From: Alphaproteobacteria bacterium
GTDB taxonomy: Bacteria; Pseudomonadota; Alphaproteobacteria; Reyranellales; Reyranellaceae
Length of the DNA: 38,989 nucleotides
Direction of reading: 5' to 3'
NCBI GenBank assembly: GCA_947474005.1
Contig: CANJHI010000028.1
Location: 1-38,989 of the forward strand
Positions 16,087 through 23,213 of this stretch are shown here, piece after piece. Position numbers and translations under genes: made by a program. The notes under the pieces are model-generated. The model saw only the letters and a program-made list of their open reading frames with translations, ran no database searches and had not been told where the DNA came from. Position 1 is the first letter of the stretch, and each line of letters opens with the position of its first letter.

Positions 16087-18423
16087 TTAGAGCCTGAGCC
16101 GCCGCAGCCGGAGCGCGTTGGCGATCACGCTGACCGAGCTCAGCGCCATGGCCGCGGCGGCCACGATCGGGCTCAGGAGGAGCCCGAACAGCGGATAGAG
16201 CAGGCCGGCCGCGATCGGCACGCCCGCCGCGTTGTAGACGAAGGCGAAGAACAGGTTCTGGCGGATATTGCCCATCGTCGCCTGCGACAGCCGGCGCGCG
16301 CGCACGATGCCCAAAAGGTCACCCTTCACCAGGGTGACGCCGGCGCTTTCGATGGCGACGTCGGTGCCGGTGCCCATGGCGATGCCGACATCGGCCGCGG
16401 CCAGCGCCGGGGCGTCGTTCACGCCATCGCCCGCCATGGCGACGACGCGGCCCTCGGCCTTCAGACGCTGGACGATCCGCGCCTTGTCCTCGGGCAGTAC
16501 CTCGGCCTCGACCTCGTCGATGCCCAGGCTCCTGGCGACGGCCGCCGCGGTGCGCCGGTTGTCGCCGGTCAGCATGACCAGGCGGAGGCCGGCCTTGCGC
16601 AGCGCGTCCAATGCGGCGGGCGTCGTCTCCTTGATCCGGTCGCTGATGGCGATCAGCCCCTCGACCTTGCCGTCGACCGCGAACAGCACGACCGTGGCGC
16701 CGCTTTCGCGCAGCGTGTCGGCCTTGCGCTCCGCCGCATCGGCATAGACGCCGCGTTCACCCAGGAAGCCCGCGTTGCCCAACAGCAGATGCTTGCCCTC
16801 GAGCGTGCCCGTCACGCCCTTGCCCGACGGCGAGTCGAAATCGCCGACGTCGGCCAGCGTCACGTCGCGTTCCTTCGCGGCGGCGATGATGGCCGCCCCC
16901 AGCGGATGCTCGCTGCCGCGCTCCAGGCTGGCGGCCAGCCGCAGGATCTCCGAGGCCGGCAGATCGCCCAGGCTCTCGATCGCGGTGACACTCGGCTTGC
17001 CCAGCGTGAGCGTGCCGGTCTTGTCGACCACCAGCGTGTCGACCTTCTCCAGCCGTTCGAGCGCATCGGCATTGCGGATCAGGATGCCGGCCGCAGCCCC
17101 TCGGCCGACGCCGACCATGATCGACATCGGCGTGGCGAGGCCCAGCGCACAGGGGCAGGCGATGATCAGCACCGACACGGCCGCCAGCAGCGCATGGGTG
17201 AAGGTGGGCTGCGGCCCCCAGATCATCCAGGCGGCGAAAGCTGCGACGGCCACCAGCATCACCGCCGGCACGAACCAGCCCGCAACCACGTCGGCCAGGC
17301 GCTGGATCGGCGCGCGGCTGCGCTGCGCCTCGGATACCAGTTTGACGATGCGCGCCAGCATCGTATCGGCGCCGACACGCTCGGCCTGCATCACGAAGGC
17401 GCCGCTCTGGTTGACGGTGCCGCCGATCACGCGCGCGCCGGCCTCCTTGGTGACGGGCATGGGCTCGCCGGTGATGGTCGATTCGTCGACGGCGCTGCGG
17501 CCTTCGACGACGACGCCATCGACCGGCACTTTTTCGCCGGGGCGCACGCGCAATCTGTCGCCGACGGCGATGGCCTCGATCGCCACTTCCGAATCATGTC
17601 CATCGGATCCGACGCGCAGTGCCACGCGTGGCGCGAGGCCCAGCAGTGCCTTGATGGCGCCGCCGGTGACGTCGCGCGCGCGCAGTTCCAGCACCTGGCC
17701 CACCAGCACCAGCACCACGATGACGGCGGCCGGCTCGAAATAGACCGGCATCGACCCGTCGGCACCGCGCAGCGAGGGCGGGAACAAGCCGGGCGCCGCC
17801 GTCGCCATGACGCTATAGAGCCAGGCCGTGCCGGTGCCGAGCGCGATCAGGGTGAACATGTTGAGGTTGCGCGTCAGCAGCGACTGCCAGCCGCGCACGA
17901 AGAACGGCCAGCCGGCCCACAGCACGACCGGCGTCGACAGCACCAGCAGCAGCCAGTTGGTCCAACCATGCGGCAGCAGCGCGTGCAGGTCGAACAGGTG
18001 TCCGCCCATGTCGAGCGCCACGACGGGCACGGTGAGCGCTCCGCCGATCCACAGGCGCCGCGTCATGTCCAAAAGCTCTTCGTTCGGCCCCTGGTCGAGC
18101 GAGACTTCGGCCGGCTCCAGCGCCATGCCGCAGATCGGGCAGCTTCCCGGCCCGACCTGACGGATCTCGGGATGCATTGGACAGGTGAAGATCGTGCCCG
18201 CCGGTGCTGCCGGCGCGGGGCTCGAGTCGGCCGGCTTCAGGTAGCGGTCCGGCCCTGAAGTGAACTTCTGCAGGCACTTGGAACTGCAGAAATAGTGGGT
18301 CCGGCCGTCGTGCACGGTCGTGTTCTTGGCCCCGGCGATCTTCACCTTCATGCCGCAGACGGGGTCGATGGCGACGTCGTGGTCGTGCCCGCAGTGGGCG
18401 CCGTGCTGATGTTCCTGGGTCAT
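16087..18423 (-). CDS. Cu(+)-exporting P1B-type ATPase with YHS and heavy-metal-binding domains
   Basis: A 778-residue P-type ATPase (CopA/ActP class) that pumps Cu(I) out of the cytoplasm. Instead of a classical HMA domain, the N-terminus has a His-rich leader, a YHS domain (about 17-60, DPVCGMKV and CSSKCLQKF) and a metal-binding ribbon (about 78-104, [11 protein letters not shown] and SCPICGM). The core has TGE at 318-320, the membrane CPC site at 423-425, the phosphorylated D467 in DKTG, HP at 506-507, then MLTGDN and [10 protein letters not shown]. The last helices include [20 protein letters not shown], the Cu(I)-pump MxxSS motif. It diverges from csoR with only 38 bases between start codons, which contain the operator. 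Confidence 0.95.
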   Translation of the reverse strand: MTQEHQHGAHCGHDHDVAIDPVCGMKVKIAGAKNTTVHDGRTHYFCSSKCLQKFTSGPDRYLKPADSSPAPAAPAGTIFTCPMHPEIRQVGPGSCPICGMALEPAEVSLDQGPNEELLDMTRRLWIGGALTVPVVALDMGGHLFDLHALLPHGWTNWLLLVLSTPVVLWAGWPFFVRGWQSLLTRNLNMFTLIALGTGTAWLYSVMATAAPGLFPPSLRGADGSMPVYFEPAAVIVVLVLVGQVLELRARDVTGGAIKALLGLAPRVALRVGSDGHDSEVAIEAIAVGDRLRVRPGEKVPVDGVVVEGRSAVDESTITGEPMPVTKEAGARVIGGTVNQSGAFVMQAERVGADTMLARIVKLVSEAQRSRAPIQRLADVVAGWFVPAVMLVAVAAFAAWMIWGPQPTFTHALLAAVSVLIIACPCALGLATPMSIMVGVGRGAAAGILIRNADALERLEKVDTLVVDKTGTLTLGKPSVTAIESLGDLPASEILRLAASLERGSEHPLGAAIIAAAKERDVTLADVGDFDSPSGKGVTGTLEGKHLLLGNAGFLGERGVYADAAERKADTLRESGATVVLFAVDGKVEGLIAISDRIKETTPAALDALRKAGLRLVMLTGDNRRTAAAVARSLGIDEVEAEVLPEDKARIVQRLKAEGRVVAMAGDGVNDAPALAAADVGIAMGTGTDVAIESAGVTLVKGDLLGIVRARRLSQATMGNIRQNLFFAFVYNAAGVPIAAGLLYPLFGLLLSPIVAAAAMALSSVSVIANALRLRRLRL

Positions 18424-18433
18424 GCTTGCTATT

Positions 18434-18452
18434 TATACCCTACGGGGGTATA
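18434..18452. promoter_or_regulatory. CsoR-type copper operator between the ATPase gene and csoR
   Basis: TATACCC, a five-base spacer and GGGTATA form a perfect 7-base inverted repeat with the G/C tracts and TATA ends typical of CsoR and related metal-sensor operators. It lies in the centre of the 38-base gap between the divergent start codons (18423 and 18462). Apo-CsoR bound here would block both genes, and Cu(I) would release it. The gap is too short for two full promoters outside coding sequence, so at least one -35 region must lie within the opposite gene. Confidence 0.8.
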
Positions 18453-18461
18453 GTTCAAGGC

Positions 18462-18737
18462 ATGGACGACCGACTGAAGAAATCCCAGCTTGCGCGTCTC
18501 GCCCGAATCGAGGGCCAGGTGCGCGGCGTGGCGCGCATGATCGAGGAAGAGCGCTACTGCATCGACGTGCTGACGCAGATCCGCGCCGTCCGCGCTGCGC
18601 TCGACAAGGTCGAGCAGGAGACGCTGAACGACCATCTTCAGCATTGCGTGGCGCACGCTTTCCACGCCGGCTCCGAGAAGGATCGGCAGATCAAGATCGA
18701 CGAACTGCTCGAAGTGTTGGACAGCCGACGCCGCTGA
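18462..18737 (+). CDS. csoR: Copper-sensing repressor, CsoR/RcnR family
   Basis: A 91-residue all-helical repressor. The sequence RLARIEGQVRGVARMIEEER is the family signature of helix 1-2. C33, H58 and C62 have the exact 25- and 4-residue spacing of the Cu(I) ligands in CsoR (C-x24-H-x3-C), which favours copper over nickel/cobalt (RcnR) or formaldehyde (FrmR) sensing. The start at 18462 is the natural family start (MDDRLKKSQLARL); a longer frame would run through the operator. It stands beside its likely target, the ATPase, and the downstream cupredoxin and oxidase genes may belong to the same response. Confidence 0.93.
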   Translation: MDDRLKKSQLARLARIEGQVRGVARMIEEERYCIDVLTQIRAVRAALDKVEQETLNDHLQHCVAHAFHAGSEKDRQIKIDELLEVLDSRRR

Positions 18738-18738
18738 C

Positions 18739-19089
18739 ATGACGCGCGCCCGCACCCTGATCTGGCTGATCGCCCTGGCGGCCTTCGTCGTCCCGTCGTT
18801 CGGGGTCGCGGCGGCAAGCCATGCGATGACGCCTGATGTGGTTGTCGAAGCGCAAGCCGCCTTGGTCGACTGTCCCGATCACACCCCGCCGCCCAAGCCC
18901 TGCCCCGAGCAGGGAACGGCAAAGCATGCGGCCAGCCAGTGCTGCCCGCTGATGTCGGGGTCTGTCGCGCTGCTGCCCTCGACGGCCGCCGAACAGGCGT
19001 CGTCGCGCGTCGCGCCGCTGCACCTGGCGCTTGCCCATCGGCTTCGCGGGCTCACCTTCACGCAGGATCCGCCGCCTCCCCGAGTCTGA
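18739..19089 (+). CDS. Secreted Cys/His-rich protein of copper loci, function unknown
   Basis: A 116-residue exported protein. A signal peptide of about 25 residues (WLIALAAFVVPSFGVAAA) precedes a mature part with CPDHTPPPKPCPEQ and ASQCCPLMSG. Four cysteines, three histidines and a methionine in about 35 residues suggest metal binding. The C-terminus ends in QDPPPPRV. A similar proline-rich ending occurs in the protein at 22306-22611. Proteins of this look are common next to copper genes, but I know no assigned function. It starts one base after the csoR stop, so it is co-transcribed with csoR and probably induced by copper. Confidence 0.8.
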   Translation: MTRARTLIWLIALAAFVVPSFGVAAASHAMTPDVVVEAQAALVDCPDHTPPPKPCPEQGTAKHAASQCCPLMSGSVALLPSTAAEQASSRVAPLHLALAHRLRGLTFTQDPPPPRV

Positions 19090-19129
19090 ACCGTTTCCCG
19101 CGGTTCCCCTTCAGACACGGAGAAGCAGC

Positions 19130-19615
19130 ATGTTGTATCGACGTTCATTCGTCGGCGTTCTGGCGTTGGCTGCGGCCGCGCCGGCGTCGGCCCACGGCCC
19201 CGGCCACCCCATGAGCGGTGGCAAGTTCGGCGAGGCCGGCAAGGTCACGCGCGTGATCGATATCGTGGCCACCGACCACGCGTTTTCCCTCAAATCCCTT
19301 CAGGTGAAGGACGGCGAGACCGTCCGCTTCGTCGTGCGCAACGACGGCCTTGATCCGCACGAGTTGATCATCGGCACCGCAGCCGAGCACGCCGAGCATC
19401 GCAAGATGATGCGCGCCATGATCGAGGCCCAGAAGAAGGGCCAGCACGACCATTCGACGATGGCGATGGACCACTCGAGTGGCGTCTCGATCCAGCCCGG
19501 CCAGACGGCGACCTTCGTCTGGATCTTCAAGCGCACATCCGATCTCGAGTTCGCCTGCGACATCCCGGGCCACTACGAGGACGGGATGAAGGGCGCCATC
19601 ACGTTCAGCCGCTAG
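19130..19615 (+). CDS. Periplasmic cupredoxin
   Basis: A 161-residue single-domain blue-copper-type protein with a signal peptide (1-21, ending ASA-HG). The four type-1 ligands are visible: H77 (DPHELI), C143, H148 and M153 (CDIPGHYEDGM). A loop at about residues 83-117 is rich in His and Met (AEHAEHRKMMRAM, HDHSTMAMDH), which looks like an extra metal-binding stretch. The start at 19130 follows ACGGAGAAGCAGC. It lies 15 bases before copA and probably carries copper or electrons for the oxidase. A longer frame from 19031 would overlap the previous gene and is rejected. Confidence 0.9.
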   Translation: MLYRRSFVGVLALAAAAPASAHGPGHPMSGGKFGEAGKVTRVIDIVATDHAFSLKSLQVKDGETVRFVVRNDGLDPHELIIGTAAEHAEHRKMMRAMIEAQKKGQHDHSTMAMDHSSGVSIQPGQTATFVWIFKRTSDLEFACDIPGHYEDGMKGAITFSR

Positions 19616-19630
19616 AAGGGAGGATCTGCC

Positions 19631-21289
19631 ATGACTGCATTTTTACGTCGCGCGCTCGCCCTCTTGCTGCTGGGCGCCTCGCCGGCCTTCGCGGGCACCT
19701 ACGACCTCGTGATCGACCGCAGCACAGTCGTCATCGACGGCGAGCAACGCCGGGTCTACTCGATCAACGGCCAGATCGCGGCGCCGACCTTGCGCTGGAA
19801 GGAAGGCGAGGAGGTGACGGTCAACGTCATCAATCGCTTGGCGGAGGAAACCTCGATCCATTGGCACGGCATTCTGCTGCCGTTCTACATGGACGGCGTG
19901 CCGATGGTGAGTTTCGCCGGCATCAAGCCGGGCGAGACCTTCACCTACCGCTTCAGGGTCCGGCAGTCGGGCACCTACTGGTACCACAGCCACTCCGGTG
20001 GCCAGGAACAGGCGGGCATGTACGCGCCCATCGTCATCGAGCCGGCGAAAGGCGAACGCTACAAGGTGGCGCGCGACTACGTGGTGATGCTGAGCGACCA
20101 GCACCCGATGTCGCCGGACGCAATCCTGCGCAAGCTGAAGCAGGAGCCCGGCTACTTCAACGATCGCAAACGCACGCTGCCGGGGCTGGTGAAAGCCCTG
20201 TCGGCGGCGAAGACGACGGAGGAGCGCCAGGCGATCATCGCCGACCGGCTGATGTGGGGCGAGATGCGGATGGACCCGACCGATCTCGCCGATGTGACCG
20301 GCTACACCTTCCTCGTGAACGGCCGTGGCCCGACCGACAACTGGACCGGCCTTTTCAAGTCCGGTGAAAAGGTGCGGCTGCGCTTCATCAACGGCTCGGC
20401 CATGACGATCTTCGATGCGCGCATTCCCGGCCTGAAACTCCGGGTCGTGCAGGCCGACGGCAATGACGTGCAGCCGGTCGAGGTCGACGAGTTCCGCATC
20501 GGTGTCGGCGAGACCTACGACGTGATCGTCGAGCCGCGCGAGGATCGTGCCTACACGATCGAGGCGCAGTCGATCGACCGGCGTGGGGCTGCCCGTGGCA
20601 CGCTGGCCCCGCGCGAGGGCATGGCAGGGCCATTGCCGGCGCTGCGGCCGCCGGGCGTGCTCGGTGCGGCGGACATGGGTCATGGCAGCATGGCGGCTAT
20701 GGATCCAAAGATGGATCACGCAAAGATGGGACACGCCATGCCGGCCGCTGCGGCAGGTAATGCCGATCTGTCGGGGCTCGTGCACGTGCCGCCGCTCGAT
20801 GCACCGGCTGGCACAAGGGTCCTGGGCTATGCCGACCTGAAGCGCCTCGACCGCGGCTATGCCTTGAACCCGCCCGGCCGCACGATCGAGCTCCGGCTGA
20901 CCGGCAACATGGAAAAGTTCTTCTGGTCGTTCAACGACCGCAAGTATTCCGAGGATCCGGTCGTGAACTTCACCGAAGGCGAGACGGTGCGACTGGTCTT
21001 CAAGAACGAGACCATGATGAACCATCCGATCCATCTGCACGGTCTTTGGATGGACCTGGAGAATGGCGCGGGCGACGCGCGGCCGCGCAAGCATGTCGTC
21101 GTGGTGCCGCCCGGCCGCACCGTCAGCGTCACGGTACAGATGACCGAGGTCGGCCGCTGGCCGTTCCATTGCCATCTGCTGTTCCACATGGCGACGGGAA
21201 TGTTCCGCGAGTTCGTCGTGCATCCCAAGGGAACGCCTTTGCCCGCGGCCACGTCCACGTCGACGGGAGGCGGCCATGCGCATCATTAG
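19631..21289 (+). CDS. copA: Multicopper oxidase CopA (PcoA family)
   Basis: A 552-residue periplasmic multicopper oxidase of the copper-resistance type. After a signal peptide (1-21, ending AFA-G) come the four copper-binding blocks: HWHG at 77-80, WYHSHSGGQEQAGMY from 117, HPIHLHGLWMD from about 465 and HCHLLFHMATGM from about 513. Between the second and third cupredoxin domains is a Met/His-rich segment (about 350-372, MGHGSMAAMDPKMDHAKMGH) that in relatives binds extra Cu(I). The leader has RR but not a clear twin-arginine consensus. The ribosome site is GGGAGGATCTGCC. Its 3' end overlaps the copB start by 14 bases. Confidence 0.95.
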   Translation: MTAFLRRALALLLLGASPAFAGTYDLVIDRSTVVIDGEQRRVYSINGQIAAPTLRWKEGEEVTVNVINRLAEETSIHWHGILLPFYMDGVPMVSFAGIKPGETFTYRFRVRQSGTYWYHSHSGGQEQAGMYAPIVIEPAKGERYKVARDYVVMLSDQHPMSPDAILRKLKQEPGYFNDRKRTLPGLVKALSAAKTTEERQAIIADRLMWGEMRMDPTDLADVTGYTFLVNGRGPTDNWTGLFKSGEKVRLRFINGSAMTIFDARIPGLKLRVVQADGNDVQPVEVDEFRIGVGETYDVIVEPREDRAYTIEAQSIDRRGAARGTLAPREGMAGPLPALRPPGVLGAADMGHGSMAAMDPKMDHAKMGHAMPAAAAGNADLSGLVHVPPLDAPAGTRVLGYADLKRLDRGYALNPPGRTIELRLTGNMEKFFWSFNDRKYSEDPVVNFTEGETVRLVFKNETMMNHPIHLHGLWMDLENGAGDARPRKHVVVVPPGRTVSVTVQMTEVGRWPFHCHLLFHMATGMFREFVVHPKGTPLPAATSTSTGGGHAHH

Positions 21290-22073
21290 CGGACCGCGGG
21301 CCTCCAGGCCCGCCTCTTCGTGTACGATAAGAAGCCCTGAGCGGGTCTGGAGACCCGCGGTCCGGGGGATGCTCGCGCTTCTTGCGACTCTCCTCGCCAC
21401 ACCCGTCCTGGCCATGGACGACCAGGCCATCTTCTGGCGGGTCGACGGCTTTGCCGAGAAGCGACTCACCTCGATGGCGCCCGCGACCGAGTGGCAGGGA
21501 CAGGCGTGGATCGGCAACGATCTCACCAAGCTCCGGCTGCAGAGTTCCGGTGTGCTGGACGACAACGGCCATATCGACAACGAGGGCGGCACCAAGGGCA
21601 TCGACAACCGCTTCTTCTACAGCCGGCTGGTCTCGGATTTCTGGGACGCCAAGGCCGGCGTGCAGTTCACGGTCTTCGACCAGGGTGTCACGCGCTCCGG
21701 CTTCCTGGCCGGTGTCGAGGGGCTCGCGCCTTACGGCATCCACCTCGATGCCGTGGTGGGCGTCAGCCAGACCGGCGTGCTGAGCGCACGGGTGGAAGCC
21801 TACTACGACCTCATGCTGTCGCAGAAGCTGATCGCCCGGCCCTACGCCGAGGCGATGCTCGCCTCCAGGGACGATCCTGCCATCCAGCTCGGCAGCGGGC
21901 TCGCGCGCTACGAGGTGGGCCTCCGCCTGCGTTACGAGATCATCAAGGAGGTGGCGCCCTACATCGGCGTAAGCTTCGAGCAGTTCACCGGTCCGACCGC
22001 GGGCTTCGTCGCCGCGGAAGGCGGGGTGACGTCCAATCTCCGCGGATTGGTCGGGCTCAAGTTCTGGTTTTGA
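21276..22073 (+). CDS. copB: Copper-resistance outer-membrane protein CopB (PcoB family)
   Basis: A 265-residue beta-barrel protein. The mature region reads IFWRVDGFAEKRLT, GQAWIGNDLTKLRLQ and FFYSRLVSDFWDAKAGVQF, then GVEGLAPYGIHLDA and YEVGLRLRYEIIKEVAPYIG, and ends LVGLKFWF with a terminal aromatic. All are typical of CopB/PcoB. I chose the ATG at 21276 because GGGAGGCGGCC stands right in front of it, inside the end of copA. This gives an odd 31-residue N-terminal extension encoded by a palindromic repeat before the true hydrophobic signal (LALLATLLATPVLA). The in-frame ATG at 21369 would give a standard 234-residue protein but has a poorly spaced ribosome site. Confidence 0.9.
   Translation: MRIISGPRASRPASSCTIRSPERVWRPAVRGMLALLATLLATPVLAMDDQAIFWRVDGFAEKRLTSMAPATEWQGQAWIGNDLTKLRLQSSGVLDDNGHIDNEGGTKGIDNRFFYSRLVSDFWDAKAGVQFTVFDQGVTRSGFLAGVEGLAPYGIHLDAVVGVSQTGVLSARVEAYYDLMLSQKLIARPYAEAMLASRDDPAIQLGSGLARYEVGLRLRYEIIKEVAPYIGVSFEQFTGPTAGFVAAEGGVTSNLRGLVGLKFWF
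21291..21363. repeat. Palindromic (REP/MITE-like) element inside the copB 5' end
   Basis: Two 23-base arms (21291-21313 and 21341-21363) are inverted copies with two mismatches. Each arm is itself a hairpin: GCGGGCCT/AGGCCCGC on the left and GCGGGTCT/AGACCCGC on the right. This doublet design is typical of dispersed bacterial repeats (REP pairs or small miniature elements). It begins two bases after the copA stop codon and lies within the copB reading frame, which stays open through it. I see no second copy elsewhere in this window. Confidence 0.75.
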
Positions 22074-22100
22074 CGCGAGTATCTCGACTAAGCCCTAGCG

Positions 22101-22128
22101 AAAACGCCCGCCCCGGGAGGGGCGGGCG
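22101..22128 (-). terminator. Strong terminator for the small Cys-rich genes, also facing copB
   Basis: A perfect 10-base GC stem (22105-22114 with 22119-22128, loop GGGA) is followed on the minus strand by TTTTCGC. It lies 10 bases after the stop of the 40-codon gene, so it is a good intrinsic terminator for that transcript. On the plus strand, 31 bases after copB, the same hairpin has no T tract and would work less well. Confidence 0.85.
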
Positions 22129-22138
22129 CCGGTCGTCG

Positions 22139-22261
22139 TTACTCGTCGCAGCAGGGGCTCGCCTCTTCGCAGCAAGGCCCGCCATCGCAGCACTCGGCTG
22201 CGTGTGCGGCTGCTCCGAAGGCGAACAGCAGGACGAGAGTGGAGAGAATTGTACGCAACAT
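22139..22261 (-). CDS. 40-residue secreted peptide with three Cys-Cys pairs
   Basis: A very short gene. The product has a classic signal peptide (MLRTILSTLVLLFAFGAAAH, likely cleaved after AHA). The mature peptide is about 19 residues, AECCDGGPCC followed by EEASPCCDE: six cysteines in three adjacent pairs and six acidic residues. A good ribosome site (CGGAGAACAAC) precedes the ATG at 22261, and a perfect terminator follows the TAA. Together these make it a real gene despite its size. It follows a larger Cys-containing secreted gene by 44 bases and faces copB, so periplasmic metal (probably copper) binding is the natural inference. I know no described family. Confidence 0.75.
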   Translation of the reverse strand: MLRTILSTLVLLFAFGAAAHAAECCDGGPCCEEASPCCDE

Positions 22262-22305
22262 GTTGTTCTCCGTTGGATGAGAAAAGTTCGAGTTACGGAG
22301 ACTGA

Positions 22306-22611
22306 TCAACGGGGTGGGGGTTCTGCGGGGGCCGGGTCAATGCCGTCGCTTCCTAAAGGAACATTTCCTAGCCAAGCGACTGTAACGATCGTGTGCTGGA
22401 CGGGCATCGCGCTTTCTGCAGGAACGCTAACTTGGCAGCCGGGACATGCGACTCCGCCACCGAGTGCCGCTTGCCTTTCACAGCACGAACAGGGGATGCT
22501 TTCAGCGTGCACAGGAGTCGTCGCGGCCGCGACAACGGCCGGGATGACAACCCACAGCATCGCCGCAAATAGAGCCAAGCACGACAGGGTGCGGGTGGCG
22601 ATCTTGATCAC
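22306..22611 (-). CDS. Small secreted Cys-containing protein, function unknown
   Basis: A 101-residue protein starting at a GTG, with a signal peptide or N-terminal anchor (LSCLALFAAMLWVVIPAVVA). A cysteine cluster follows (IPCSCCERQ, VACPGCQVSVP), then a C-terminus ending in IDPAPAEPPPR. The proline-rich ending and Cys pairs echo the protein at 18739-19089, suggesting a shared, unnamed family of copper-locus exported proteins. The ribosome site is weak, so the start is uncertain; an internal ATG in the hydrophobic stretch is unlikely. It is followed on the same strand by the 40-codon gene and their shared terminator. Confidence 0.65.
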   Translation of the reverse strand: MIKIATRTLSCLALFAAMLWVVIPAVVAAATTPVHAESIPCSCCERQAALGGGVACPGCQVSVPAESAMPVQHTIVTVAWLGNVPLGSDGIDPAPAEPPPR

Positions 22612-22725
22612 TGCGAGAGATTAGGCCTGCTTTCCGCCTTTGTCAGGGGGCGCCGCGTCACAGGGCAGCACGATCACGTTACGGCCGTGGCGCCCGATAG
22701 GCGCCAGCAATGGATGCTAGTCCGG

Positions 22726-23211
22726 TCACTGATTGTCGCGAGGCACGAGCGGCCAGCGCGACGCCTCGTTGGCCGGCGGGTCACCCTGCTTCATGCCGAC
22801 GAGCCAGCGCGCGGCCTCGAGCTGCTGGCGGAAAACCCGGAGGGGACGCTCGGCGCGCGCGGCTGAGGCAAACACCTGGGCCTGACGAAAGGCTTCGTCC
22901 GTCGTCGCCACGATCGCCACCGGCCCGATCTTGCCGGTGAGTGCGTAACGCTCGATGACGCGGCCCAGCGTCCGGATATTCTCGTCGCTCAGCATGCTCG
23001 CCGAATCGACGAGGAACATCTTGGCGTAGCCGATGCCGCCTTCCAGGCCGACAGCATGGAAATAGTTCTCGATCTCCCCGGGGCTGACGTCTCCCCTGGC
23101 GGCCGCCATCACCAGCTGATCCGGATGCGATATCACCCATTCCAACGCCATCCTGGTCCCCGCGGCGCTTTTCCAGGATTGGACCCTATCAGGCCGATTG
23201 GGGTCCGGCAT
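22726..23211 (-). CDS. Unknown protein coupled to senA, SpoIIAA/STAS-like in look
   Basis: A 161-residue soluble protein. Central and C-terminal parts (GYAKMFLVDSASMLSDENIR, KIGPVAIVATTDEAFRQAQV, RPLRVFRQQLEAARWLVG) alternate strands and helices in the manner of SpoIIAA-like/STAS-SEC14 proteins; I hold this only as a resemblance. The open frame runs upstream to 23550, but that part is antiparallel-frame noise inside senA. Translation probably starts at ATG 23211 or GTG 23217, the latter overlapping the senA TGA (GTGA). No independent ribosome site is seen, so it depends on senA translation. It is the last gene of the senA transcript. Confidence 0.72.
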   Translation of the reverse strand: MPDPNRPDRVQSWKSAAGTRMALEWVISHPDQLVMAAARGDVSPGEIENYFHAVGLEGGIGYAKMFLVDSASMLSDENIRTLGRVIERYALTGKIGPVAIVATTDEAFRQAQVFASAARAERPLRVFRQQLEAARWLVGMKQGDPPANEASRWPLVPRDNQ

Positions 23212-23213
23212 GC

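Noticed and set aside
16030..18258. 742-codon plus-strand frame opposite the copper ATPase
   Set aside because: Low-complexity antisense shadow of a complete P-type ATPase.
19643..21607. 654-codon minus-strand frame opposite copA
   Set aside because: Antisense shadow of the multicopper oxidase, with no recognisable motif.
22688..22706. TGGCGCC/GGCGCCA hairpin after the unknown gene at 22726
   Set aside because: A good stem but no T tract on either strand; it could be a chance palindrome in GC-rich DNA, so it is not listed as a terminator.
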